Shown: positions 23,449-30,874 of the stretch, piece after piece | Layout of the letters: every line of letters begins with the position of its first letter | Numbering within the stretch: the first letter of the stretch is position 1 | Assembly: GCF_001683915.1 (NCBI RefSeq) | Contig: NZ_LXTT01000128.1 | Coordinates: 1 to 32,286, forward strand | Length of the DNA stretch: 32,286 nucleotides | Reading direction: 5' to 3' | DNA from: Allomuricauda sp. CP2A | GTDB lineage: Bacteria; Bacteroidota; Bacteroidia; Flavobacteriales; Flavobacteriaceae | The notes under the pieces: model-generated | What the model saw: the letters and a program-made list of their open reading frames with translations, nothing else | Database searches by the model: none | What the model was told of the DNA's origin: nothing | Translations under genes and position numbers: made by a program

Positions 23449-24332
23449 TTTCAAAGAGGAACCATTTTTTGGGCTAACTTATATTTCAGCCGTTGTTGGC
23501 AGCCCCATGGTTCGCCAAGACCTTCAATAAAATTGTACATGAGAGGCTTCGCAGGTTGTGTCACCCAAACAACTGTCCGTGTATTGGAGGGGACTTCAGG
23601 AAGGTTAGGGGTCTGATTCTTCGAGAAACGGCGACAGGACTTATGAGACAATATGAAAGCTTCCGGGCATAAAAAACCGTATCCGAACAATTACGAAATG
23701 CTTATCACTGTAGATGAAAAATAATCCGGTCGTAGGGTAACTCCAATACGTTTGTTCCCTTATTGTCGTAATGTTTGATGAAACTTCATTTGGTCAAAAC
23801 GGAAGCCGTCCAAACGGATCTTTGGTGCGCCCTTCCTTAGCAAACCCTTCTTGGGGCTTTGCCGGGAAAGGCCGCAAATCCGTCCGTCCGCCCAACAAAT
23901 TTTAAGGGGTCCATAATAAAAGAAGCCCTCGTTGTTTTTCGGGGCATCGAAAAACAGGGCAGTGCCCAAGGACTTCCTATCAGGACACCATCGCCTGCAC
24001 TCGCTTAACTTCCCGTACGCTCCCTTGCCAATGGGTCGGATGGAATTCCTAAGGCCCTTATCGAACCTGTCAAGGCCAAGGCAGGTTTTGTCCATAAATA
24101 GGGTTTCCACTTCCTTGAAAACCTTAAGGTTTTGCTACGTCGCGGAGCCTCCCGATTTCAGTCCAAAAGCCTTGACAGAACCCCCTTCTTTTATTGTGCT
24201 ACGCACGTAAGAAGCAAACAAACGCCCCTTAAAATTTGGGAAACAAAAACCAAAAAAATAAAGGGGAAATTTTTAACCCTGTTTGCTGATTTATCCATAC
24301 TGGAAGATAGCAGGCCTTTAAAACTTTTTATC
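23449..24332. other. Long non-coding or poorly coding region before ssb
   Basis: About 880 nt without a gene I can support firmly. It includes a perfect 16-bp palindrome AAAACCTTAAGGTTTT (24118-24133) and a CCCCTT...AAGGGG repeat near 24226-24268 just ahead of ssb. One leftward frame at 23760-24110 is listed separately at low confidence. It could hold a structured RNA or a replication/transfer site. Confidence 0.4.
23760..24110 (-). CDS. Hypothetical 116-aa protein, doubtful
   Basis: A leftward frame open for 116 codons (METLFMDKTCLGLDRFDKG...). Composition is basic with several Cys and Arg, no membrane segment or known motif, and the C-terminal part (SPKKGLLRKGAPKIRLDGF) is strongly positive. 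Codon use is not clearly different from neighbours. It points against ssb and lacks an obvious promoter. I do not recognise a family; it may be a chance frame in a structured non-coding region. Confidence 0.25.
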   Translation of the reverse strand: METLFMDKTCLGLDRFDKGLRNSIRPIGKGAYGKLSECRRWCPDRKSLGTALFFDAPKNNEGFFYYGPLKICWADGRICGLSRQSPKKGLLRKGAPKIRLDGFRFDQMKFHQTLRQ

Positions 24333-24686
24333 ATGAGTACATTGAGAAACAAAGTGCAACTTATTGGAAACGTGGGGCAAGACCCTACCATCACAGACCT
24401 TGACAAAGGCAAACGTGTGGCACGGTTCACCATGGCCACCAACGAACATTACAAGAACTCCGAAGGGGAACGGGTGACCAATACCGAATGGCACACCATC
24501 ATCGCATGGGGGAAATTAGCCGACATCATCGAAGGCTTCGTGACTAAAGGAAAGGAAGTTGCCATCGAAGGGAAATTGACCTCCCGATCCTATGAGGACA
24601 AAGAGGGTACTAAAAAGTATGTGACCGAAGTGGTGGCCAGTGAGATCCTGCTCTTGGGTGGTGGTGATAACAATAGCACCGAGTAA
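24333..24686 (+). CDS. ssb: Single-stranded DNA-binding protein (element-encoded)
   Basis: A 117-aa SSB made of an OB fold: NKVQLIGNVGQDPTI (6-20), KRVARFTMATNEHYKN, TEWHTIIAWGKLADII and KGKEVAIEGKLTSRSYEDKEG. It coats single-stranded DNA during replication or transfer. I chose the ATG at 24333 (MSTLRNKVQLIGNV), as the 67 upstream codons of the open frame are not SSB-like. It lacks the long acidic tail of chromosomal SSB (about 150-180 aa) but ends in a short acidic stretch GGGDNNSTE. SSB next to a radC-like gene is a common maintenance pair on Bacteroidota mobile elements. A terminator follows. Confidence 0.92.
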   Translation: MSTLRNKVQLIGNVGQDPTITDLDKGKRVARFTMATNEHYKNSEGERVTNTEWHTIIAWGKLADIIEGFVTKGKEVAIEGKLTSRSYEDKEGTKKYVTEVVASEILLLGGGDNNSTE

Positions 24687-24695
24687 AATGGATAG

Positions 24696-24730
24696 GGGGT
24701 GTCCAGTCTTTGGGCATCCCTTTCTTTTTT
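24696..24730 (+). terminator. Terminator after ssb
   Basis: GGGGTGTCC (24696-24704) pairs with GGGCATCCC (24712-24720) using G-T pairs, followed by a T-rich tract. Confidence 0.7.
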
Positions 24731-24749
24731 CATCCTTAACACATTTGAA

Positions 24750-25199
24750 ATGGAACACCGTGTCAATGAAATACAGATCAGTTATCGGGAAAAGCTCAGT
24801 ACCCTGAAATCCCTGTCCGTGACGAACTCCAATGAGGTGGCGAATCTATTGTTCAAAAATTGGGACAACAAGACCATAGGCCTGCACGAGACCTTTAAGA
24901 TCGTGCTGCTCAACCAGTCCAACAAGGTAAAGGGTATCTATCCACTATCCCATGGGGGCATCACAGGTACCTTGGTAGATCTGCGCATCCTTTTTGCCAT
25001 TACGCTAAAGACCCTTTCCGTGGGGATCATCCTCGCCCATAACCATCCTTCTGGACAACTCAAGGCCAGTTATCAGGACAAACAATTGACCCAAAAGATC
25101 AAAGAGGCGGCACAGCTTTTTGACGTTAAGATTTTGGATCATCTTATCCTAGCGCCCGATGGTAGGTATTACAGTTTTGCCGATAATGGAATTCTTTAA
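24750..25199 (+). CDS. RadC-family JAB-domain protein
   Basis: A 149-aa protein of the RadC/JAB (MPN+) fold. The metal motif is HNHPSGQLKASYQD with His97, His99 and Asp110, and Glu47 (LHETF) is the likely partner. It is shorter than chromosomal RadC (about 225 aa), lacking the N-terminal helix-hairpin-helix part, like versions carried on Bacteroidota conjugative elements. Biochemical role is unsettled; despite the name, repair activity is doubtful. I chose the ATG at 24750 (MEHRVNEIQISY) and discarded 17 upstream codons overlapping the ssb terminator. A 39-aa gene follows after 4 nt. Confidence 0.88.
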   Translation: MEHRVNEIQISYREKLSTLKSLSVTNSNEVANLLFKNWDNKTIGLHETFKIVLLNQSNKVKGIYPLSHGGITGTLVDLRILFAITLKTLSVGIILAHNHPSGQLKASYQDKQLTQKIKEAAQLFDVKILDHLILAPDGRYYSFADNGIL

Positions 25200-25203
25200 T
25201 CCA

Positions 25204-25323
25204 ATGGTCATGGAAGCGAATACAGCGAATACAGAAATGACGGAATTTGAAAAATGGTTGGAAGAACAATATGACCCAAGGTATTACCCCGATGGGTTCG
25301 ATCCAAGCCTATATGATCTGTGA
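25204..25323 (+). CDS. Small acidic 39-aa protein after radC
   Basis: A short frame starting 4 nt after the radC-like stop: MVMEANTANTEMTEFEKWLE and on to a Tyr/Asp-rich C-terminus (YDPRYYPDGFDPSLYDL). It is acidic and aromatic-rich with no membrane segment. The tight spacing, non-random composition and following small gene 26 nt later suggest a real co-translated gene. An internal ATG two codons later is also possible. Family not recognised. Confidence 0.5.
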   Translation: MVMEANTANTEMTEFEKWLEEQYDPRYYPDGFDPSLYDL

Positions 25324-25349
25324 GCAATGAACTATCAAAGTTTTGAATA

Positions 25350-25571
25350 ATGGTCTATTTGAACTTTACCAACCTTGATAGCGAGACCCAGGAACGTTTG
25401 CTTTCCGTATCCAAAGAAGATGTGGAAAGCCGTTCCGGGACAGAATTGCGCCAATTTGCAGAAACCCACGATAAGGACTATGATATCCTCTTGGAAGATG
25501 CCTGCCCTGAGCGGAGTCGAAGGGAAGCTTTGCGAAACCTATACCATTATGATTTCGTATTCAATATGTGA
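25350..25571 (+). CDS. Small hypothetical protein with a repeat-derived insertion
   Basis: A 73-aa protein, MVYLNFTNLDSETQERLLSV at the start and YDFVFNM at the end. It looks like a small conserved protein of Bacteroidota mobile elements. Between DILLEDA and EALRNLYHYD lies CPERSRR, encoded by the dispersed repeat at 25505-25524, which keeps the frame open. Without it the protein would be about 65 residues. No enzyme motif is visible; function unknown. It follows the radC-like and 39-aa genes and ends at a strong terminator, so it closes that transcript. Confidence 0.6.
   Translation: MVYLNFTNLDSETQERLLSVSKEDVESRSGTELRQFAETHDKDYDILLEDACPERSRREALRNLYHYDFVFNM
25505..25524 (+). repeat. Dispersed repeat unit inside a coding region
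   Basis: CCCTGAGCGGAGTCGAAGGG translates in frame as part of PERSRR. I recall this CCTGAGC...GTCGAAGG unit as a widespread short interspersed repeat in bacterial genomes, usually intergenic, whose translation yields CPERSRR inside proteins. Only this copy was found in the window. Confidence 0.55.
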
Positions 25572-25590
25572 ACCCTTAAACCCACCATCC

Positions 25591-25620
25591 AAGCCCATCC
25601 ATCACGATGGGCTTTTTTTA
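25591..25620 (+). terminator. Terminator after the small-gene operon
   Basis: AAGCCCATC (25591-25599) and GATGGGCTT (25606-25614) form a perfect stem with loop CATCAC and a T run to 25619. Confidence 0.9.
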
Positions 25621-25631
25621 TGGGTTCATGG

Positions 25632-25666
25632 TTGGTTTTTAGGTGGGTCGAACACCCAAAAACCAA
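25632..25666. repeat. Strong hairpin, 14-bp arms
   Basis: TTGGTTTTTAGGTG (25632-25645) pairs with CACCCAAAAACCAA (25653-25666) with a single A-C mismatch around a 7-nt loop GGTCGAA. No T run follows. It lies between the terminator and leader copy B; function unknown. Confidence 0.6.
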
Positions 25667-25768
25667 TTTGGGAAATTCTTGTTTGCAAAGTATTGGGCAA
25701 CCCCAAAGAATACCTATCCCTTATTTGACCGCAAGTTAGCCCTTCAAAAATGTTCCCATCAAAAGACT

Positions 25769-25811
25769 ACGGCATAAACCGTTCGTACCTCACTCCTTAT
25801 TCCGTTTCCTT
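25769..25811 (+). promoter_or_regulatory. Duplicated leader element, copy B (upstream of the 59-aa gene)
   Basis: ACGGCATAAACCGTTC (25769-25784), TCACT (25790-25794) and TTATTCCGTTTCCTT (25797-25811) repeat the element before parB at 5068-5112. It ends 67 nt before the ATG at 25878. Confidence 0.65.
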
Positions 25812-25877
25812 TTGAGCTGAAATTTTTGGGAAGTGCGGGGATGCCCTCAAATAATCGATAATTTAAAATCATGTATT

Positions 25878-26057
25878 ATGAAAGCAATTGTAAAAAAGTC
25901 ATTGGAAATCCCTGCAAAGAAACATCCAAAGAAAAGCGTTGTCAAAAAGACAGCGGATGCCACGGTGGACAAAACCTACTCCCTGGTGGTCAATCTCTGG
26001 ATATTTCGGTATGAGTATTACAGGGAACAGACCAATACTGTTCCATCGGAGGACTGA
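25878..26057 (+). CDS. Small basic 59-aa protein
   Basis: MKAIVKKSLEIPAKKHPKKS leads a Lys-rich N-terminal half, followed by a hydrophobic-aromatic stretch (SLVVNLWIFRYEYYREQ). No known motif. I chose the ATG at 25878 because the 15 upstream codons of the frame overlap the leader region. It carries the same leader as parB, at the same distance, and ends in a strong terminator, so it is a single-gene transcript probably controlled with parB. A small DNA- or RNA-binding protein is possible but unproven. Confidence 0.6.
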   Translation: MKAIVKKSLEIPAKKHPKKSVVKKTADATVDKTYSLVVNLWIFRYEYYREQTNTVPSED

Positions 26058-26103
26058 CGGGAACAAGACCCTTGAAAAAGGGTCTTTTTTTTGGCGTTCC
26101 CGT
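26057..26103 (+). terminator. Terminator with an outer second stem
   Basis: AAGACCCTT (26065-26073) and AAGGGTCTT (26078-26086) form the inner stem followed by T. ACGGGAAC (26057-26064) and GTTCCCGT (26096-26103) form an 8-bp outer stem around it. Confidence 0.85.
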
Positions 26104-26152
26104 GGAACTCCTGACGTTGTGGAAACCCAAAAATGGCAGTTTTATTTATGTT

Positions 26153-26401
26153 GCGGGCAAATGATGTCATTTGCCCGCAGAACGCATTTTTGTGCCTGAT
26201 GGAATGTGGGTATATTTAAGAGGCTACATCGTAGCAAAGTTTGCACGGCAACCCAACTTGATCTGACTTTCCAAAAGTCCGTGCTCCATAGGGTAAAATA
26301 GGATAAGGGACGGCTGTCTTTTTAAGATGGTTTGTGCGATGCTTTTTGGGCCTTTGGCGCAAAAAGGAGAAGCAAGAGGATAGCGTGCTGGCGCAGCGCT
26401 A
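26153..26401. other. Candidate origin of transfer (oriT)
   Basis: A non-coding 430-nt stretch just before the mobilization genes holds several inverted repeats: GCGGGCAAATGA/TCATTTGCCCGC (26153-26164 with 26167-26178, perfect), CTTTTTG/CAAAAAG (26342-26348 with 26360-26366) and TAGCG/CGCTA (26381-26385 with 26397-26401) enclosing CTG-GCG-CAG. Relaxases act at such repeats beside their own genes. No nic-site consensus was recognised, so the exact nick is unknown. Confidence 0.5.
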
Positions 26402-26472
26402 CCGATCATGATTGCTCCGCAAGGCCCTGTTTATAGGGGGCTTGGACATTCTATAAAACTTGGGGCATTCGG

Positions 26473-26532
26473 TTTTTGTTGAAAAAATGGGCCTAGCCCA
26501 GTAGAACCAAGGAATTTTTGTTGAAAAAATGG
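26473..26532 (+). repeat. Duplicated translation-start region with a 5-codon mini-ORF
   Basis: TTTTTGTTGAAAAAATGG occurs at 26473-26490 and again at 26515-26532, 42 nt apart. The second copy contains the start codon of the BfmA/BtgA-like gene. The first starts ATG GGC CTA GCC CAG TAG, a 5-codon frame, over the palindrome GGGCCTAGCCC. Confidence 0.6.
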
Positions 26533-27116
26533 ATAGAGGATACGAAAAAGAGATGTTTGCGGGACTGAGGATCAAAATCTCGGTGGCCATGAAATTTCGG
26601 AGCTTTTCCAAACGACAAGGGAAGTCCCATTCCATGACCTTGTTGGCCATGGTAGAGTTCTTTGACCATAATGGTATATCGCCCGATGAACGGATGCACG
26701 AGACCATTGCAAGCCTTAAATATTTGATCAAACGGCGATTCAACGCCATGGTGGCGATCATGCGCAGTATCGAAAAAGAGCAGACGCTGCCCACGGTCAG
26801 TATGATACAGGCCCTTTTTCAGCAGGAACTGGAGTCTGAAGAAGGCGAGGAATGGGAAGGAGACTTTGAATTTTTTGAAAAGCAACTCACCGAGATCAAC
26901 ACGCCCACCAATCCCGAGTTGTTGGATAGGGAGACCACAGTGCCCAAGATCGTCCATGAACGGCTGAAGGAACAGTTGGAAGAACTTAAGGAGGATTTTG
27001 GCCATGTGCTGGACCATGTGTCCGTGGCCAAGAACCGTTTTGGAAAGGACCACCTCAGAGTGAATCTCAAACCCGGGGCCATTGAACAGTACCGCACAAA
27101 ACTCAAAAATCTATAA
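26529..27116 (+). CDS. BfmA/BtgA-type mobilization accessory protein
   Basis: A 195-aa protein resembling BfmA/BtgA mobilization proteins of Bacteroidota elements, which bind the oriT region and help the relaxase nick. The N-terminal 50 residues (FRSFSKRQGKSHSMTLLAMVEFF) look like a ribbon-helix-helix DNA-binding domain. The middle is a basic helical segment, then an acidic stretch (ESEEGEEWEGDFE), then a helical C-terminus. It lies directly after the candidate oriT and ends 2 nt before the relaxase gene, the usual order. The ATG at 26529 is the only good start; it lies in the second copy of a duplicated leader. Confidence 0.78.
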   Translation: MDRGYEKEMFAGLRIKISVAMKFRSFSKRQGKSHSMTLLAMVEFFDHNGISPDERMHETIASLKYLIKRRFNAMVAIMRSIEKEQTLPTVSMIQALFQQELESEEGEEWEGDFEFFEKQLTEINTPTNPELLDRETTVPKIVHERLKEQLEELKEDFGHVLDHVSVAKNRFGKDHLRVNLKPGAIEQYRTKLKNL

Positions 27117-27118
27117 GC

Positions 27119-28138
27119 ATGTATATCGCCATTACAAGACAACACTTGAGAGATAACTATCATGGCAGCGCCAGTGATTTTATCAATTATCTGGAAAAGG
27201 AGAACGAAGGAAAGGCCTTGGAAGAGCAAGAACTTTTTTTCAATCAGACAGAGAATGATATCGATGCCCAAAGGGTCATTGCCGAGATCGATGCCAATAC
27301 TTCCAAGTTGTCCAAACGGGATCCCAAGTTCTATTCCATCATGGTCAGTCCATCCCAAGCAGAGTTAAAACATATCGGAAACGACCCCGAAAAGCTGAAA
27401 GAGTACACCCGGGAAATCATGAAGACCTATGCGGCCTCCTTTTATAGGGACAAAGAGGTTACCGTAAAGGATGTGTTGTATTTCGCGAAACTGGAAAGGG
27501 AACGTGCCTATTCCGAAAAGGATAAGAAGGTCAAGGAGAACCAAGCCTATGCCAGCAAGATCTTGGAACTGCAACACCAGATCAGGGCCATCAAAGAGGG
27601 TAGGGAGCAAGGGGACATGGCCAAACTTCAGGAGAAAATCAAGGCTCTGGAAATGGAGGCACCCCATAAACAACACGGGAAACGTATCGTTCCAGGCATG
27701 GCCAAGGAGGGCCACCAGAGCCATATCCATATCATTGTGAGCCGAAAGGATATCACGAATTCTCATAGCCTCTCCCCAGGATCCAAGTTCCGCACCTCGG
27801 AGACCACCCTCAATGGGGAAAAGGTCAAACAGGGCTTTGACCGGGACAAATTCTATAAGACGGCTGAAAAGACCTTTGACAAACAATTCGGGTACCGCAG
27901 GAACTTTGTGGAGACCTACCATGCCCGAAACCTCCTGGATAAGGATCCCAAACAGTTCTTTTCGGCCCTTTTGGGATTGCCAACCAATGAGAAACAGGCC
28001 GCCAAACAATTGTTGTTCAAAGCTGGTATCAAAGTGCCAAGTATCCCCACGAACCAAGCTCAGTTGGCCTATAAAGCGATGATGCAACTCAAAAAAGGCA
28101 TCGGAAAGGCCCTGGAATCAGGATCAATTGGAATTTAA
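27119..28138 (+). CDS. MobB-type relaxase (DUF5712-like)
   Basis: A 339-aa protein similar to MobB/BtgB-like mobilization relaxases of Bacteroidota. The metal-binding His motif GHQSHIHIIVSRKD has His199, His202 and His204, the three-histidine pattern of relaxases. Tyr residues near the N-terminus (Tyr2, Tyr14, Tyr24) are candidates for the nicking nucleophile, but I cannot say which. A charged coiled-coil (about 125-180) separates the N-terminus from the His motif. It would nick oriT and lead the strand into the recipient. It starts 2 nt after the BfmA/BtgA-like gene and 11 nt before the coupling-protein gene, so all three are one operon. Confidence 0.8.
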   Translation: MYIAITRQHLRDNYHGSASDFINYLEKENEGKALEEQELFFNQTENDIDAQRVIAEIDANTSKLSKRDPKFYSIMVSPSQAELKHIGNDPEKLKEYTREIMKTYAASFYRDKEVTVKDVLYFAKLERERAYSEKDKKVKENQAYASKILELQHQIRAIKEGREQGDMAKLQEKIKALEMEAPHKQHGKRIVPGMAKEGHQSHIHIIVSRKDITNSHSLSPGSKFRTSETTLNGEKVKQGFDRDKFYKTAEKTFDKQFGYRRNFVETYHARNLLDKDPKQFFSALLGLPTNEKQAAKQLLFKAGIKVPSIPTNQAQLAYKAMMQLKKGIGKALESGSIGI

Positions 28139-28149
28139 ATTGTAGTGAT

Positions 28150-29736
28150 ATGGAAAATATAGGATGGGTTGAAATAGTATTTGGTATTGTAATCGGGGCA
28201 GGAATCTCGGCTGTAGTAAATCGATTTCTTAAATATGGGTTTGTGATATGGTTTTTGGGCATTGTTCTTTTGGCTCTGGCCAATGGTTTACTTTGGGGGT
28301 GGGATGAATTTATAAAGGGGTCATTGGTCCATTGGTTGCCGCTGTTTTTTGTCCATGTGGTGATCTATGGTTTGGTGGACCACTACAAAGACGATAAGAA
28401 ACCTTCCAAAGTTTTTGAAGTGAAAATGAAGGTCAAGGGTAGGCCCTTGGTGCTGGGGAACATTCGGCGAGGCGTGTCGGTAATGGCCTCTGCGGGAAGC
28501 GGTAAGACGGAGAGTGTCATCTATAATTTTTTAAAGCATTTTCAAAAGGAGCATTTCTCCGGGGTCATCCACGATTACAAGGATTTTGAGATCACCGAAA
28601 TGGCCTATCCCTTGTGGAATGGGGAGCAGATCCCCTTTAAGATTGTTTCTTTTGGGCCCATTTATAATAGGGTCAATCCCATCGCACCCCGATACTTGCG
28701 GGATGAGGAAAGTGTCCATGAGGTGTCAAGGGTACTATTGGAGAATTTGATGGAACATCGGGACTCAGATGACAACAGTACTTCCCGTTTTTTTAAAGAT
28801 GCTGCCGAAGGTTTGATCAGTGGATTGATTTGGCGGTTGAAAACCGATTATCCGCACTATTGCACTTTGCCGCATCTCATGGCCGTTTTTCAGCAATTGG
28901 CCACCAAGAGCTTGATCAAGTTTTTAAAAGGGAACATCACTTCGCGGGCCATGGCGGATGCCTTTATCAGTGGCATTGGGTCGGAACGACAGACAGCAGG
29001 GGTGCTCAGTACCTTGGCGAATGGGTTCAAAAAGATCAGTACCCGAAAGATCTTTATGGTGCTTTCTGCTGATGAGATTTCCTTAGATATCAATAATGAA
29101 GACCATCCATCCGTCATTGCCTTGGTGAACAACCCCCAAAAGGATGCTTCCCTTTCCCCGGTGATTGCCACCATCATCCATACGATTTCCAAGCAGATGA
29201 GCCAACGCAACCGGAAACCTTCCTTTATGCTGTTGGAAGAAGCCTCGACCCTGCGACTGTTGAACATGCATCGGATACCTGCCACGCTGAGGAGTTATGA
29301 TATCGTGAGTGTGTATGTGCTTCAGGACAAGATCCAAAATGATATGATGTACGGGGAGAAGGCGAGCAAGGCGATACTATCCAATCTATCCTATCAGTTC
29401 TTTGGAAAGGTTAACGACCCGGACACGGCCCGATATTACGAACGCTTTTTTGAGTTGGTCAAGATACCGACCCGGAGTGTGAGCAAGAGTTCAGGGTTGA
29501 ACCTGGAACGACGGATAACGGAAGGTGAGAAGGAGGTGTCCAAACGAAGGGCTGAGGTCTTTTTTCGGTTGAAGCAGGGGGAGTTTGTAGTGTTTGCGGA
29601 TGGGAAGGACCGAAAGGTGCAGTTTCAGAAACCAAGAATTGAAAGGGGATTACCCAAGCCTTTGGGGATTTCAGAATCGGAACTGGAGCAGCATTATCTA
29701 AAAGTGCACCATGATATTGGGAAGATTTTTCAATGA
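28150..29736 (+). CDS. TraD/VirD4-like type IV coupling ATPase (MobC-like)
   Basis: A 528-aa coupling protein. Two N-terminal membrane segments (about 8-25 and 30-52, plus a hydrophobic stretch at 60-75) anchor it. The ATPase follows: Walker A ASAGSGKTES (about 113-122), Walker B-like SFMLLEEAS (about 355-363), and the conserved VSVYVLQDKIQ. Such proteins bring the relaxase-DNA complex to a type IV secretion channel. The C-terminus is charged. It is the last gene of the mobilization operon; no channel (Tra) genes are near. Length is normal for the short coupling proteins of Bacteroidota mobilizable elements. Confidence 0.88.
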   Translation: MENIGWVEIVFGIVIGAGISAVVNRFLKYGFVIWFLGIVLLALANGLLWGWDEFIKGSLVHWLPLFFVHVVIYGLVDHYKDDKKPSKVFEVKMKVKGRPLVLGNIRRGVSVMASAGSGKTESVIYNFLKHFQKEHFSGVIHDYKDFEITEMAYPLWNGEQIPFKIVSFGPIYNRVNPIAPRYLRDEESVHEVSRVLLENLMEHRDSDDNSTSRFFKDAAEGLISGLIWRLKTDYPHYCTLPHLMAVFQQLATKSLIKFLKGNITSRAMADAFISGIGSERQTAGVLSTLANGFKKISTRKIFMVLSADEISLDINNEDHPSVIALVNNPQKDASLSPVIATIIHTISKQMSQRNRKPSFMLLEEASTLRLLNMHRIPATLRSYDIVSVYVLQDKIQNDMMYGEKASKAILSNLSYQFFGKVNDPDTARYYERFFELVKIPTRSVSKSSGLNLERRITEGEKEVSKRRAEVFFRLKQGEFVVFADGKDRKVQFQKPRIERGLPKPLGISESELEQHYLKVHHDIGKIFQ

Positions 29737-29840
29737 TCAAAATTGTTTTAATTTCTCTTGATGAAATCCAAGCTAAGGCCCGGGCTAATTTCTATTGAAA
29801 AAATTGCAAAGTTTTGGTAAATCAGGTATTGATTCAGCTG

Positions 29841-29883
29841 GAGCAATTAATTGTTTTATTGCTCTAAGGTTTTGATTTTTTTT
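29841..29883 (+). terminator. Possible terminator after the mobilization operon
   Basis: GAGCAAT (29841-29847) and ATTGCTC (29858-29864) form a stem; the T run begins only about 11 nt later, so this is a weak case. Confidence 0.35.
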
Positions 29884-29895
29884 ATCATTTAATCC

Positions 29896-30744
29896 TCAAG
29901 TGGAGGGTAGGTTCCATATCAACCCACTCTTCGAAAGAGCTAGTTTTCTTGTACTGAACAACTCTTTCATAATTAACCAAACCTGATCGGTCAATGAAAA
30001 TGATTTTTTGGATTGACTATCAATTTTCATCAAAAATCCGGTGATTGCTATTTTTTCAACAGAAACCTCCTTGTCAGCCAATTTCAAGAAGAGTGGGGAG
30101 CTAACGGGATAAACTATAGTATCGGTTCTCAATAGTTTACCTCTGCGTTGCATTTCTTCCGAGAATTCCTTCAGATAATTGACAAAAGGTATTTTTCTTC
30201 CTTCCAAATCGTACAATTCGGCATAGTACATTGCCATTATTTCCCTTTCACTAGCAATGATGGAGCTGCCCAGATCAATGCTCGTAACGTTCCCGCGTAA
30301 GACCTCAATATTGAAATGAATGTCCAAAGTGCCAATCTCCATCGTTTTTTGGAATTCTCCATCATTTTCCTCGGCTTCTCTTAGTTCAACAAGTTTTATA
30401 CCTTCATGCTCAGCAAAGGTTTGTGAATCCGGGGTAAACCCTGCCTTACAAACAATTATTCCGCTAGTTATATCTGAATCCTCCATTATCTTGGAAAGCT
30501 TCATGACAACATCTTTATTGACCTTCCTATTCCAATATTTACATTCGATCGCGGTAAGTAATTGACCCTCGCAATTGGATTGTTCAGTTAGAACGTCTAC
30601 TTGATGGTGCACACCCGATTTCCCTTTAACTCTAAATTTCCGTCCATAACCTATTACCTTAATCCCATACTGTACCCCAAGGGACGCATAGATGTATTTT
30701 GTGATGGCTTCATAGTGTTCCCAATCTAGCTCGTTTTTGGCCAT
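29896..30744 (-). CDS. Mrr-like restriction-endonuclease-fold protein
   Basis: A 282-aa protein with a PD-(D/E)xK nuclease N-terminus: HHQVDVL with Asp50, then TAIECKYW with Glu67 and Lys69, and a later GIIVCKAGFTPDSQTFAEH typical of Mrr-cat domains. The C-terminal 150 residues are mixed and not recognised; they may sense DNA or a partner. Mrr-type enzymes cut modified or foreign DNA. There is no methyltransferase beside it, which fits a modification-dependent nuclease. It converges on the mobilization operon and starts the cargo part of the element. AT-rich relative to the mob genes, suggesting separate acquisition. Confidence 0.78.
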   Translation of the reverse strand: MAKNELDWEHYEAITKYIYASLGVQYGIKVIGYGRKFRVKGKSGVHHQVDVLTEQSNCEGQLLTAIECKYWNRKVNKDVVMKLSKIMEDSDITSGIIVCKAGFTPDSQTFAEHEGIKLVELREAEENDGEFQKTMEIGTLDIHFNIEVLRGNVTSIDLGSSIIASEREIMAMYYAELYDLEGRKIPFVNYLKEFSEEMQRRGKLLRTDTIVYPVSSPLFLKLADKEVSVEKIAITGFLMKIDSQSKKSFSLTDQVWLIMKELFSTRKLALSKSGLIWNLPST

Positions 30745-30874
30745 AGTTTTCGGATTGATGACAAAATTACCTAAAACACCTGCTGGTTAATTACTTGAGT
30801 AACATATCTTCCTATACATTTGTCCTGCAAGCCTCATCAATCAATCACGGTCATTTTTTTAGGCTTGTTGGTAA

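Noticed and set aside
23932..24332. N-terminal extension of ssb and a 92-codon frame before it
   Set aside because: The SSB fold starts at MSTLRNKVQLIG; the upstream residues lack similarity to SSB and overlap palindromes.
24699..24749. Upstream start for the radC-like gene
   Set aside because: These 17 codons overlap the ssb terminator and are hydrophobic without family similarity; the ATG at 24750 fits better.
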